Below are positions 1 to 9,269 of a DNA stretch of 64,000 nucleotides, piece after piece (position 1 is the stretch's first letter; each line of letters opens with the position of its first letter). Location: positions 647,501 through 711,500 of the forward strand of contig NZ_FZNV01000001.1 in NCBI RefSeq assembly GCF_900188415.1, given 5' to 3'. The notes below the pieces were generated by a model, which saw only the letters and a program-made list of their open reading frames with translations, did not search any database and was not told the origin of the DNA. Both the position numbers and the translations under genes were made by a program. This DNA is from Maribacter sedimenticola. GTDB taxonomy: Bacteria; Bacteroidota; Bacteroidia; Flavobacteriales; Flavobacteriaceae.

Positions 1-1046
1 GGATCTAAATGAGCCATTCTAGAGCTGGCCTCGGTCAAGATTTCCTTAATCTTGTCGGCATCACCTTTAGAAAGGTCGGCAAATGTAGCTATACCTGCAG
101 CAACTAGGGCTTCTGCGGCTTTAGGGCCAATGCCTTCAACCTTGGTTAAGTCATCAGCTTCAGTTTTTGCATCTTTGGCAACTGCTTCTTGGGTAGCTTC
201 TACGTCTACTTCAACATTAGGTACCTTAGCTACAACAGGAGCTGGTTTTGTATCAACTTTTGCAGGAGTAGGTTCGGGAGTATCTACTGCTTCTTTTTTC
301 TTAGGAGCTTTCTCTTTTTTGCTTTCTGATTTTCCTTCGGCAGCTTCTGCTTTTTCGGACTTACGTGCTGCAAGACCTTCTGCAATAGCATTGGTAACCT
401 CTGTCATGATGATGTCAATAGATTTTGAAGCATCGTCATTGGAAGGAATCAAATAATCAACATCTCTAGGGTCACAGTTGGTATCTACCATGGCGAAGAT
501 AGGAATGTTCAATTTTTGCGCTTCCTTAACGGCAATATGCTCTCTCATGGTATCAACAATGAAAAGTGCACCAGGTAAACGTGTCATTTCTGAAATGGAA
601 CCTAAGTTCTTTTCCAATTTAGCGCGTAAACGATCTACTTGTAATCTTTCCTTTTTGGAAAGTGTAAGGAACGTACCATCTTTTTTCATTCTATCGATAG
701 AAGCCATTTTTTTAACGGCTTTACGAATAGTAACAAAATTGGTCAGCATACCACCTGGCCATCTTTCAGTAATGTATGGCATGTTTACGTTGGCCGCTTT
801 TTCGGCAACAATGTCCTTTGCTTGTTTTTTGGTAGCTACAAAAAGAATTTTTCTTCCAGATGCTGCAATTTTACTAAGAGCCTCATTGGTCTCATCTAAT
901 TTTGCAACTGTTTTGTAAAGGTTGATTACGTGAATACCGTTACGCTCCATGTAGATGTAAGGAGCCATGTTTGGATTCCACTTTCTGGTTAGGTGGCCAA
1001 AATGCACACCTGCTTCTAATAATTGTTTTACTTCGACTCTCGCCAT
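1..1046 (-). CDS. rpsB: 30S ribosomal protein S2 with C-terminal HhH extension (partial, 3' end outside window)
   Basis: The reading frame begins at the ATG complementary to 1044-1046 (MARVEVKQLLEAGVHFGH) and stays open to the left edge, so about 348 residues are visible and the stop is missing. The first ~235 residues are canonical S2, which binds the 30S subunit beside S1 and is needed to load mRNA. S2 proteins are normally about 230-260 residues. Here a Lys/Glu/Ala/Pro-rich linker (roughly 240-295) leads into a helix-hairpin-helix-like module with the motif KVEGIGPKAAEALVAAGI. Tails of this kind occur on some Bacteroidota ribosomal proteins (known for L21, from memory). The gene lies downstream of rplM-rpsI but beyond a terminator, so it may have its own promoter; I found no clear -7 box. 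The expected next gene, tsf, would lie outside the window. Confidence 0.96.
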   Translation of the reverse strand, partial: MARVEVKQLLEAGVHFGHLTRKWNPNMAPYIYMERNGIHVINLYKTVAKLDETNEALSKIAASGRKILFVATKKQAKDIVAEKAANVNMPYITERWPGGMLTNFVTIRKAVKKMASIDRMKKDGTFLTLSKKERLQVDRLRAKLEKNLGSISEMTRLPGALFIVDTMREHIAVKEAQKLNIPIFAMVDTNCDPRDVDYLIPSNDDASKSIDIIMTEVTNAIAEGLAARKSEKAEAAEGKSESKKEKAPKKKEAVDTPEPTPAKVDTKPAPVVAKVPNVEVDVEATQEAVAKDAKTEADDLTKVEGIGPKAAEALVAAGIATFADLSKGDADKIKEILTEASSRMAHLD

Positions 1047-1246
1047 TTTTAAATTTAGTTTACGTTCTTATGAATTAGCAATGGTAAAGTGGTATCCGCA
1101 AATTGCAAAAGCCTTCACCATTTAGATGCTAAACTAATTTACCTTTAACCACAAATTGGGCTAGAGGATTTTTAATTGTCCTAAATGGACTTTCAATGAA
1201 CTTGTTAATATTCTGGAATATCCAGTATGAAATAAAATATAAAATA

Positions 1247-1265
1247 GGCACCCAAAAAGGGTGCC
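1247..1265 (-). terminator. Rho-independent terminator after rplM-rpsI
   Basis: A perfect 7-bp stem (GGCACCC / GGGTGCC) encloses a 5-nt loop. Read on the minus strand it is followed at once by a T-rich stretch (TATTTTATATTTTATTTC). It lies 20 bp past the rpsI stop codon and separates rplM-rpsI from rpsB. Confidence 0.75.
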
Positions 1266-1285
1266 CTGTACTCTTGACTCTCGAA

Positions 1286-1672
1286 TTAACGTTTCGAGAA
1301 TTGGAATTTCTTACGTGCTTTCTTCTGACCGAATTTCTTACGTTCAACCATTCTTGGGTCTCTCGTCAACAAACCTTCCGGCTTCAAAATGCTTCTGTTT
1401 TCGGCATCTATTTCACACATTGCTCTTGAAAGTGCAAGACGAATAGCTTCTGCCTGACCAGTAATACCACCACCGTAAACATTGACCTTAACATCGTAAG
1501 TATCCAAACTTTCGGTTAATGTAAATGGTTGCTTTACCTTGTACTGTAATGTAGCAGTTGGGAAGTATACACTTAAATCTTTATTGTTAATGGTAATGTC
1601 GCCATTTCCATCAGAAAGATAAACTCTCGCTACAGCGGTCTTTCTACGACCAATTTTATGAATTACTTCCAT
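1286..1672 (-). CDS. rpsI: 30S ribosomal protein S9
   Basis: 128 residues, the usual S9 length. It starts MEVIHKIGRRKTAVARVYL, contains the conserved GGGITGQAEAIRLALSRA segment, and ends with the basic tail KKFGQKKARKKFQFSKR. The C-terminal Ser-Lys-Arg is the universal S9 tail that reaches the P-site tRNA anticodon loop. The start codon is one base from the rplM stop, so it is co-transcribed with L13, a near-universal pairing. A hairpin terminator follows the stop codon. Confidence 0.98.
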   Translation of the reverse strand: MEVIHKIGRRKTAVARVYLSDGNGDITINNKDLSVYFPTATLQYKVKQPFTLTESLDTYDVKVNVYGGGITGQAEAIRLALSRAMCEIDAENRSILKPEGLLTRDPRMVERKKFGQKKARKKFQFSKR

Positions 1673-1673
1673 C

Positions 1674-2129
1674 TTATTTAATATCTTTTAAATTAACAAC
1701 AGTAGGCTTTTGAGCTTCTTGACCATGCTCCGTTCCTGCATAAACCTTTAGGTTTCTAAAAAGGTCGGCACCTAATCTGTTCTTGGGCAACATACCTTTT
1801 ATAGCTTTTTCAAGAATACCTTCTGGATTTTTTTCCAAAAGTTGTTTAACCGATGTGGTACGTTGACCACCTGGGTAACCTGTATATCTTAAGTAAACCT
1901 TGCTGGACCACTTGTTTCCTGAAAGAGCAATTTTCTCTGCATTGATAATTACAACATTATCACCACAATCTACGTGCGGAGTAAAACTTGGCTTATGCTT
2001 TCCTCTCAACAAATAGGCAACTTTAGAAGCAACACGCCCTAATGTTTCTCCTTCGGCATCTACCAATAACCACTCTTTGTTTACAGTTGTTCTGTTGGCC
2101 GAAACGGTCTTATAACTTAATGTATCCAC
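1674..2129 (-). CDS. rplM: 50S ribosomal protein L13
   Basis: 151 residues, typical for L13, an early-assembling 50S protein. Visible family motifs are the N-terminal [19 protein letters not shown], then [18 protein letters not shown], and [20 protein letters not shown]. It is the first gene of the rplM-rpsI unit. A strong Bacteroidota-type promoter lies just upstream (see 2178-2208), giving a leader of about 45 nt. Confidence 0.98.
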   Translation of the reverse strand: MDTLSYKTVSANRTTVNKEWLLVDAEGETLGRVASKVAYLLRGKHKPSFTPHVDCGDNVVIINAEKIALSGNKWSSKVYLRYTGYPGGQRTTSVKQLLEKNPEGILEKAIKGMLPKNRLGADLFRNLKVYAGTEHGQEAQKPTVVNLKDIK

Positions 2130-2177
2130 TACTGCTATTTTTAACTATTATTATAATCAATCCCGTCAAACGGGCTG

Positions 2178-2208
2178 CAAATCTACAACTATTAACTTGA
2201 ATTGCAAA
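2178..2208 (-). promoter_or_regulatory. Bacteroidota-type promoter of rplM-rpsI
   Basis: On the minus strand the sequence reads TTTG, exactly 19 bp, then TAGATTTG. This matches the Bacteroidota primary-sigma consensus (TTG, 17-23 bp, TAnnTTTG). The -7 element ends about 48 bp before the L13 start codon. Confidence 0.75.
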
Positions 2209-2355
2209 TACTTGTTTCTATATTTTTTCTTTTTTATTTCATTTTCAACTTCTTTCAGGATACATACTGTTAAACTTGGTCAAATTTAGCGATCTACTGT
2301 AACAGTATTACAATTTTATCGTCACTTATATACATCAATCAAAGACCAACCATTA

Positions 2356-4986
2356 ATGAATTTCAAAGTTCTTGCAAATTTTGCATTTTTATGCATCTTT
2401 TCAATTGCATTTAGTCAAAAGGATAGTGTTAGGGTGATAAGGGAGTATACTACGGCCCCATTACCGATCAATGAACATATTGCCATAGACGGTGTTTTAT
2501 CGGATACAGGTTGGGAACATGTTCCGTGGGACGGCAATTTTACGGTATATGAGCCCAACAACGGCCAACGGCCACGTCAACTTACACAATTTAAGATTAC
2601 CTACGATGCAAAATATTTGTATGTAGCCGTTAAATGTTTGGACAGTGTGCCATCAAGTATTGAAAAGCGACTTGCCAGAAGGGATAATTTCGCTGGAGAT
2701 TGGATAGAGATAAACATTGATAGTTACCATGATAAGCGAACCGGCTTTTCGTTCAACGTTTCTGCGGCTGGTGTAAAGGGCGATGAGTTCATATCACAGA
2801 ACGGAGATAATTGGGATGCTAGCTGGAACCCTATTTGGTATACCGCGACCCAGATTGGTGAAATTGGCTGGACCGCAGAAATGAAAATTCCCTTTAGTCA
2901 ATTAAAATTTGGTACTGCAGAAGAACAGGTTTGGGGATTACAATTACATAGAAGATTGTTCCGGGACGAGGAGCGTTCAATTTGGCAATCCATACCATTG
3001 GAGTCTCCTGGATGGGTCAGCGAATTTGGGATCCTAAAAGGGTTAAAAAACATACAACCACAAAAACAACTAGAAATTCAGCCCTTTTTGGTAAATCAAT
3101 ATGATAGCTATCCCAAACAAGAGGGCAATCCGTTTAAAGATGGGCGTGATTATGTTTTAAATGCAGGTTTGGATGCCAAAATTGGTATTACCAATGACCT
3201 TACGTTGGATTTAACCGTAAATCCGGATTTTGGCCAAGTAGATGCCGACCCAGGTGCAATTGCATTGGATGGGTTTCAGATATTCTTTGAAGAACGGCGT
3301 CCTTTTTTCATAGAGAATAAAAATATATTCGATTATGAATTTGCCGACGGTAATGACAATGTGTTCTATAGTAGACGAATAGGTAGAAGTCCTCAGAAAT
3401 CTGTGAACGCTGTAGCCGGCGAGTATGTTGACCTGCCCATTAATTCCACTATCCTGGGCGCAGCCAAGTTTTCCGGTAAAACAAAAGATGGTTGGTCCTT
3501 GGGATTAATGGAAAGTGTTACCGGTAAAATGTTTGCGGAGGTCGGTAGTTTTGACGGGGAAAAACGCTCAGAACTAGTAGAGCCATTGACCAACTATTTG
3601 GTGGCTAGGGTGCAAAAGGATTTTAATGAAAGAAACTCTTTTGTGGGAGGTATATTTACCGCTACAAATAGAAATCTGACCTCTGAACTGGAATTTTTGC
3701 GCAAGGCTGCGTACACTGGTGGGTTGGATTTTAGGCATAGCTGGAAAAATAGAAATTATTATTTGGAAGGTAATTTTGTTGGGAGTCATGTAGTGGGCAG
3801 TGAAAACGCAATTGTGAATACTCAACGTAGCATTACGCATTTATTTCAGCGTGTTGATGCAAGCCATGTAAATGTTGATCCAAACAGGACGTCTTTAACG
3901 GGGACGGGGGGTAAACTGGAAATTGGCAAAACCGGGGGAGGAAGTTGGCGTTATAATGGTGGTTTTGTATGGCGATCGCCAGAATTGGAACTGAATGACA
4001 TAGGTTTTTTAAGACAGGCAGATGAAATTAAACAAACGGCCCAAATTAGAAAGTTGTTCCTGAAGCCCACCAATTTTTATAGAAGGGCGCAAATTGGTTT
4101 TGAGCAATATACCACTTATGATTTTGAGGGTAATTACAATAGAATTCAATATGAGATGCAAGGGTTCATCAACTATAAGAACAATTGGTGGACAGAAATA
4201 GGGGCGGCCCATAAACCTAGAATTTTTTCCAACACCGTTTTAAGGGGCGGCCCAAGGTGGAGATGGTCAGAAGAGAATTTTGCCTATTTGTTCTTTGGTT
4301 CGGATAACAGAAAAAAGTTCAATTTTACGTTGGGTTATGTCAACAGTCAAGCTGCACAAAATAATTTTTCGCTAGAACGGTATGTGCTTCGTTTTTACTA
4401 TCAACCTTTTGATGCCTTTAGCCTCTCCGTATCTTCGGAGTATGAGGAAAATCCAAACAGGACCCAATATGTAACGGAGACCAGTATCAATGGTCTGCCC
4501 AGATATATTACTGGAAATATTGACCAGCGAACATTTAGTACCTCCATCCGGTTTAATTATAGTATTAACCCAAACTTATCAATTCAGTATTACGGACAAC
4601 CCTTTATATCCAGAGGTATATATACAGATTTCAATTATGTAGCCAATTCATTGGCAAAAAATATCAATGAACGGGTCACCTTATTTAACCAAGACCAACT
4701 TACTAGTACAGAAACGGGTAATTCTTATAGTATAGATGAAAACTTGGACGGAACGGTAGATTATCAAATTGTGAATCCAGATTTTTCTTTTGTACAATTT
4801 AGGTCCAATCTGGTGGTTAGATGGGAATATGTACCTGGTAGCGAAATTTTTCTGGTCTGGTCCCAAGGTGTTGCAGGTTTGGCAAACCCGTATGATACCT
4901 TAGGAAGTAATTTGGATGGTCAAATTTTTGGAGAAAAAAAGGACAACACCTTTTTGATAAAAGCTACTTACCGTTTCATCCTTTAA
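2356..4986 (+). CDS. DUF5916 / CBM9-like domain outer-membrane protein
   Basis: 876 residues. A signal peptide (about 1-20, MNFKVLANFAFLCIFSIAFS) is followed at 35-215 by a carbohydrate-binding family 9-like beta-sandwich: note IAIDGVLSDTGWEH, FKITYDAKYLYVAVKC, GDWIEINIDSYHDKRTGF and GWTAEMKIPFSQLKFG. From about 235 to the end lies the long beta-rich DUF5916 region, with alternating aromatic strands ending in LIKATYRFIL, which looks like an outer-membrane barrel C-terminus. Family members are common in Bacteroidota and usually annotated as hydrolase-like or of unknown function. Substrate and role are not known; a surface glycan-binding or transport function is inference. It is monocistronic here, since the next gene has its own promoter. 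Confidence 0.85.
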   Translation: MNFKVLANFAFLCIFSIAFSQKDSVRVIREYTTAPLPINEHIAIDGVLSDTGWEHVPWDGNFTVYEPNNGQRPRQLTQFKITYDAKYLYVAVKCLDSVPSSIEKRLARRDNFAGDWIEINIDSYHDKRTGFSFNVSAAGVKGDEFISQNGDNWDASWNPIWYTATQIGEIGWTAEMKIPFSQLKFGTAEEQVWGLQLHRRLFRDEERSIWQSIPLESPGWVSEFGILKGLKNIQPQKQLEIQPFLVNQYDSYPKQEGNPFKDGRDYVLNAGLDAKIGITNDLTLDLTVNPDFGQVDADPGAIALDGFQIFFEERRPFFIENKNIFDYEFADGNDNVFYSRRIGRSPQKSVNAVAGEYVDLPINSTILGAAKFSGKTKDGWSLGLMESVTGKMFAEVGSFDGEKRSELVEPLTNYLVARVQKDFNERNSFVGGIFTATNRNLTSELEFLRKAAYTGGLDFRHSWKNRNYYLEGNFVGSHVVGSENAIVNTQRSITHLFQRVDASHVNVDPNRTSLTGTGGKLEIGKTGGGSWRYNGGFVWRSPELELNDIGFLRQADEIKQTAQIRKLFLKPTNFYRRAQIGFEQYTTYDFEGNYNRIQYEMQGFINYKNNWWTEIGAAHKPRIFSNTVLRGGPRWRWSEENFAYLFFGSDNRKKFNFTLGYVNSQAAQNNFSLERYVLRFYYQPFDAFSLSVSSEYEENPNRTQYVTETSINGLPRYITGNIDQRTFSTSIRFNYSINPNLSIQYYGQPFISRGIYTDFNYVANSLAKNINERVTLFNQDQLTSTETGNSYSIDENLDGTVDYQIVNPDFSFVQFRSNLVVRWEYVPGSEIFLVWSQGVAGLANPYDTLGSNLDGQIFGEKKDNTFLIKATYRFIL

Positions 4987-5009
4987 ATTTTAATTAGGTT
5001 CACTTAATT

Positions 5010-5040
5010 TTTGTGATGAAATAATAAGTCTATAATTTCG
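5010..5040 (+). promoter_or_regulatory. Promoter of the lipocalin-like lipoprotein gene
   Basis: TTTG, 19 bp, then TAATTTCG, which is one mismatch from TAnnTTTG. It ends 32 bp before the start codon at 5073 and just after the DUF5916 gene stop. Confidence 0.55.
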
Positions 5041-5072
5041 TTCTAAGAGACTGTTAACCAAACCTAATAATT

Positions 5073-5579
5073 ATGTACAGGAATTTTTTAATGCTACTAG
5101 GATGTGCCTTGGTGTTCATGTCATGTAGCTCAGATAAAAACGATAAAGCTGTAGAAGAGGAATTATCGCTTAATACTTTAGTAGGAACTTGGAACGCAAC
5201 GGAACTTAGGATAGACAATAATACCGCAAGTGATGATGCTAAATTGGCAAAAGGTATTTTGGACCTTTTAACGGATAAGGAATGTTATGTAGTGACATTA
5301 AAATTCAATGAAGATTTAACGGCATCTGCAAGAAACGCAGCCAGTTATGTGGAGTTAGACTTTACATCATCCAGTTTTGATGTGCCCTGTCCTACGCAAT
5401 ATGATGAGGAATCTACAACCTATTCTTTTGAAAACGGAGTTGTAACTACTACGGATAGTAATGGAGAAGTTTTAATGATAGATGTTTCAATTAGTGGTGA
5501 TGTCATGACCGTAGATGCTACAGATCTTGATATCCCTAATTTTACAGATAGTGGTGAGCTAATTTTTGTACGACAGTAA
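5073..5579 (+). CDS. Lipocalin-like domain lipoprotein
   Basis: 168 residues. The N-terminus is a type II signal peptide with the lipobox VFMSC (Cys about 18), followed by an acidic linker. The segment LVGTWNATELRID is the start of the lipocalin-like fold found in many small Bacteroidota lipoproteins, and the strands that follow (CYVVTLKFNEDLTASA, STTYSFENGVVTT, EVLMIDVSISGDVMTVDA) fit it. Ligand and role are unknown. Its own promoter sits upstream and a terminator downstream, so it is a single-gene unit. Confidence 0.75.
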   Translation: MYRNFLMLLGCALVFMSCSSDKNDKAVEEELSLNTLVGTWNATELRIDNNTASDDAKLAKGILDLLTDKECYVVTLKFNEDLTASARNAASYVELDFTSSSFDVPCPTQYDEESTTYSFENGVVTTTDSNGEVLMIDVSISGDVMTVDATDLDIPNFTDSGELIFVRQ

Positions 5580-5604
5580 TTACTATTTTTTTGTAAAAAA
5601 ATAC

Positions 5605-5640
5605 AGGTCTTTGCATTAATTTGTGAAGGCCTTTCTTTTT
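5605..5640 (+). terminator. Rho-independent terminator after the lipoprotein gene
   Basis: An 11-bp stem with three G-U pairs (AGGTCTTTGCA at 5605-5615 with TGTGAAGGCCT at 5622-5632) is followed by TTCTTTTTTG. Confidence 0.6.
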
Positions 5641-5711
5641 TGTAACAAGTTGTTATTATTCGGTTTATCTTTAAGCGTATTCATTACACTTATGATAATT
5701 TGAATAAAGTC

Positions 5712-6827
5712 ATGGCCAAAAAAATCTTTCTACTCGTTTTGTCAATATTACTGTTCAATTGTATTGACCCGGTTGAACCTGAATTTGAGTTTAAAGAAGG
5801 ACTGGTATTTATAGAAGGTATTGCCACCACGGTTAAAGGGGGCTCTTTTGTAATAATCAATAAATCTACCACTGAATTTGGAATAAATAAGACGAAGTTT
5901 GAAAAAGGTGCTAGCGTTTCATTCATAAATTCCGTTTCTGGCGAAGTGGTCAATTTGACCGAAGTGGAAGGGGCCTATGTGCCATCTGTAGAATTTAAGG
6001 CCAATATTGGTGAGCAATGGCAATTACAGGTAACTTTGTTGGACGGTACCCAATACCATTCCCAACCGGAGCGTATACTACAACCCGTGCCCATTACTAA
6101 TATAAAGGCTACTTATGACCCTGAACTACAATTTAATGATGGTACAAATTCTTTTGAGCCCGGCCATACAATTTCATTGACGTTCAACGATCCAATTGAA
6201 AATGAGAATTATTACTATTGGACATTTAAATCTTTTGAAAAACTGGTGGTTTGCCAAACTTGTTTTGACGGTATTTACAGAAATGAAACCTGTCAGCAAA
6301 CCAATGTTGCCACCCCAGATTATTTTAACTATTTGTGTGATCAAGAATGTTGGCTTATACGTCTGCCGGAGAGCATTTCTATTTTTGACGATAAATTCAC
6401 CAATGGTAAAACGACCACAGATTTGGAGGTTGCAAAAATTCCCTTATATACAAAAAACAATATTTTAATAGAAATCCAGCAGTTGTCGTTGACCCCAGAT
6501 GCCTATGAGTATTATAAGGTATTAAAAGATTTGGTCGATAATAATAGTGGTTTTAATGCACCTCCACCGGCAGCTCTGATCGGTAATATGTACAACCCCA
6601 ATGATACGGATGATTTTGTGTTTGGAAGGTTTACCGCTGCGGCAACGACATCAGCAGATATTTTTATTGAACGTGAAGATATTCCTGAAAAGGAGTTAGA
6701 TCCTCAGAGAGCCTTGAGTATTGAGCCCACATTTCAATCTCCATATCCTCCACCGGCGACTACACAGGCTGCTTGTAACGAAGAACGATTTAGAACCGCA
6801 ATAAAACCTGCAGCATGGATAAATTAA
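5712..6827 (+). CDS. DUF4249 domain lipoprotein
   Basis: 371 residues from the ATG at 5712 (MAKKIFLLVLSILLFNC). A TTG four codons upstream (5700) is possible but less likely. The lipobox Cys is at about 17. The DUF4249 fold follows, with FIEGIATTVKGGSFVIINKST at the start, GEQWQLQVTLLDGTQYHS in the middle, and a cysteine-rich stretch (CQTCFDGIYRNETC, then CDQECW) typical of the family. DUF4249 lipoproteins are almost always encoded next to a TonB-dependent receptor. Here the stop overlaps the receptor start by 13 nt, so the two are translationally coupled and probably form one outer-membrane complex. The substrate is unknown. Confidence 0.88.
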   Translation: MAKKIFLLVLSILLFNCIDPVEPEFEFKEGLVFIEGIATTVKGGSFVIINKSTTEFGINKTKFEKGASVSFINSVSGEVVNLTEVEGAYVPSVEFKANIGEQWQLQVTLLDGTQYHSQPERILQPVPITNIKATYDPELQFNDGTNSFEPGHTISLTFNDPIENENYYYWTFKSFEKLVVCQTCFDGIYRNETCQQTNVATPDYFNYLCDQECWLIRLPESISIFDDKFTNGKTTTDLEVAKIPLYTKNNILIEIQQLSLTPDAYEYYKVLKDLVDNNSGFNAPPPAALIGNMYNPNDTDDFVFGRFTAAATTSADIFIEREDIPEKELDPQRALSIEPTFQSPYPPPATTQAACNEERFRTAIKPAAWIN

Positions 6828-9262
6828 TTCATAAAACGTTATATGCTAAGCATACCCATATCATTATGTTTTTAGCATTTATTATGACCGTATTTTTTTC
6901 TGGTACACTTTCCGCCCAAGAATTTTTATTAGGGGTAGAGGTTTATGAAAAGTCCACTAACCAGCCTTTAGAAAGTGCGGAGATAACCATACAACCCTGC
7001 GCTTGTGGTGGTATTACCAATAATAATGGTCTTTTTACCATACGGCTTAAAGCCAATACCTATGAGCTTACCGTAAACTACATTGGTTTTAAAAGTAGAC
7101 GTACCATTGTTGACCTAAATTTCAATAATACGATAAAGCTGTATCTTGAAGAGGAAGAGGAACAACTGTCCGAGGTAATTGTGCGTGCAAAAAGAATCAA
7201 TGATAACTTGGAACTTCCACAAATGGGAGCCCTGCAATTGCAAACACAGGAGCTTAAAAAAATGCCTTCTGGTCTGGGCGAGGCAGATGTACTCAGAAGT
7301 ATGACCCTTTTGGCCGGGGTAAACAACGCAGGGGAAATAAGTAATGGACTGTCCGTTAGGGGAGGAGCCTTGGACCAAAATCTGTTATTGTATGATAATG
7401 CCCCTGTTTTTAATCCAACTCATTTATTTGGACTTTTTTCTGTGTTTACACCAGATGTAATTTCTAGTGTAGATTTATATAGGGCCAATATTCCTGCGCG
7501 CTATGGTGGTAGAATAACATCTGTATTGGATATAAAAGTAAAGAATCCGTATGTGGATAAATTTAAATTAAGCGGGGGGATAGGTATTGTTTCAAGCAGG
7601 TTAAATATAGAAACTCCAATAATAAAGGATAAACTCATGATTGCCATTGGGGGTAGGGCCGGACTTACGGATTTTCTACTGCCCCTCTTTTCTGAACGTT
7701 TAAAAAATACCAAGGCAAATTTCTATGACAGTACCTTAAAATTATTATATCTACCAACCAATAATGACCAGATTACATTTACAGGTTTTTATAGCAAAGA
7801 TTATTATCAGTTGGATTTGATCACTAAAATTCAAAATATCAACGCCAAGAACAATCAATATGATTTTAGGACATTGAACGGCACATTGAACTGGAGGCAT
7901 TCCTTTAATGAAAAAAGTAATCTTAGAACCTATTTGGTCATGAGCAATTATGCGCCCAAAACCATTTTTCCGGAAGTTGATAATCCCAACAACATCGAGT
8001 TCTCTTCTCAGATTGTGTATCAAAGTTTGGCTTCTGAATTTTCAAAGGAAATCAACCAAGATGCTTCGTACTATTTAGGTATCCAAGCCAATAAATATGA
8101 AATTAGTCCGGGGGAACTAAGTCCCGGTAACGGTAATAGTGTAGACCCGGTTATATTGGCCAAGGAAAACAGTTATGAGTTTGCAACCTATGCCAATATG
8201 AACTATAATCCTACAGATGCCGTAGCAATCTCTGCCGGGTTGCGCTTTAGTCATTATGTGTTGGTAGGTCCTTACAGACAGGCTGTTCTGGATGATAATA
8301 CGGGATTGTTGCTTGCGGTCAACGAGTTTGAAAAAGGTGCTGGCGTAAAGACGTACAACGGTTTGGAACCAAGATTGGGTGCCAATATAAAATTGAACCA
8401 ATCAACATCTATCAAGGCTAGTTATGCCCGCTCCAAGCAATATCTTCAAAATGTGTACAATAGTACAACGCCTTTACCCACCTCTAGATGGAAAACATCC
8501 GACCCTAATATTCTACCGCAATTAAGTGATACATATGGTCTTGGTATTTATAAGAACATCTCAAATAATGAAATAGAACTTGGTTTAGAAGGCTATTACC
8601 GGTCATCTGAAAATAATTTGACCTTTAAACCTGGAGCGGATTTCTTTTTAGAAGAATTTCTTGAACGTGATATTATACAGGGAGAAGGAAAAGCCTATGG
8701 GGTAGAGTTCAGTATTAAAAAATCTACAGGAAAGGTTAATGGTTGGTTTAATTATACGTGGTCAAAAAGTTTATTAAGGTCCAATAATGAAAAACTTGGA
8801 GATAGGATCAACAATAATAATTGGTTCGTTTCGGATTTTGATAGGCCCCATGTCATCAATTCAACGGTTAACTTTGAGGGGGATAGATACAACACTTGGA
8901 GTTTTAATTTTACCGGACAGACCGGAAGGCCCTATACCGTTGCCAACAGTGTTTTTAAATTGGAAAATTTAGATGTACCCATTTTTATTGAACGCAACAA
9001 TGCACGTCTAAGACCTTACCATAGATTGGATTTTTCTTGGAATGTAAAATATAGTAAAAAGTTGAACAAAAGATGGGTTGGCGATTGGACGTTTACCATT
9101 TACAACGTGTATAGCAGAAGAAATCCGTTCAATAACTACTATGCGCAACGACAAGATGGTGTAGATACTGATGTGTTTCTTGGTAGTCCTTTAGGTTCCT
9201 ATGAACTTTCCATTTTAAATAGCCCATTATTTTCATTGACCTATAATTTCGTGTTTCAGTAA
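6815..9262 (+). CDS. TonB-dependent receptor with carboxypeptidase-like regulatory domain
   Basis: 815 residues. The signal peptide ends about residue 35 (GTLSAQ). A CarboxypepD_reg-like domain spans about 36-120 (GVEVYEKSTNQPLESAEI, then YELTVNYIGFKS). The plug domain is about 130-245 (ADVLRSMTLLAGVNNAGE, LSVRGGALDQNLLLYDNA, RYGGRITSVLDIKVK). A 22-strand-type barrel runs to the C-terminus, which ends with the aromatic strand FSLTYNFVFQ. It imports a ligand across the outer membrane with energy from TonB/ExbBD. It overlaps the DUF4249 gene by 13 nt and converges with the 9270 gene only 7 bp away. Ligand unknown: this is not a SusC-type receptor, since no SusD gene is present. Confidence 0.92.
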   Translation: MDKLIHKTLYAKHTHIIMFLAFIMTVFFSGTLSAQEFLLGVEVYEKSTNQPLESAEITIQPCACGGITNNNGLFTIRLKANTYELTVNYIGFKSRRTIVDLNFNNTIKLYLEEEEEQLSEVIVRAKRINDNLELPQMGALQLQTQELKKMPSGLGEADVLRSMTLLAGVNNAGEISNGLSVRGGALDQNLLLYDNAPVFNPTHLFGLFSVFTPDVISSVDLYRANIPARYGGRITSVLDIKVKNPYVDKFKLSGGIGIVSSRLNIETPIIKDKLMIAIGGRAGLTDFLLPLFSERLKNTKANFYDSTLKLLYLPTNNDQITFTGFYSKDYYQLDLITKIQNINAKNNQYDFRTLNGTLNWRHSFNEKSNLRTYLVMSNYAPKTIFPEVDNPNNIEFSSQIVYQSLASEFSKEINQDASYYLGIQANKYEISPGELSPGNGNSVDPVILAKENSYEFATYANMNYNPTDAVAISAGLRFSHYVLVGPYRQAVLDDNTGLLLAVNEFEKGAGVKTYNGLEPRLGANIKLNQSTSIKASYARSKQYLQNVYNSTTPLPTSRWKTSDPNILPQLSDTYGLGIYKNISNNEIELGLEGYYRSSENNLTFKPGADFFLEEFLERDIIQGEGKAYGVEFSIKKSTGKVNGWFNYTWSKSLLRSNNEKLGDRINNNNWFVSDFDRPHVINSTVNFEGDRYNTWSFNFTGQTGRPYTVANSVFKLENLDVPIFIERNNARLRPYHRLDFSWNVKYSKKLNKRWVGDWTFTIYNVYSRRNPFNNYYAQRQDGVDTDVFLGSPLGSYELSILNSPLFSLTYNFVFQ

Positions 9263-9269
9263 GGCTATA

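Noticed and set aside
52-918. Two plus-strand reading frames of 134 and 146 codons
   Set aside because: They lie antisense to rpsB, and their residues (Ser/Ala/Thr runs) are the mirror of the S2 tail; no family is recognisable.
1047-1246. Structured leader of rpsB, as a ribosomal-protein autoregulatory element
   Set aside because: Only small AT-rich hairpins (for example CTGGA/TCCAG at 1213-1225) are visible, and no known r-protein leader motif or promoter could be matched.
5700-5711. TTG start four codons upstream for the DUF4249 gene
   Set aside because: ATG 5712 gives a better lipoprotein signal peptide; nothing supports the longer form.
6815-9262. The TonB receptor as a SusC of a polysaccharide utilisation locus
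   Set aside because: No SusD, glycoside hydrolase or regulator is adjacent, and the partner is a DUF4249 lipoprotein.
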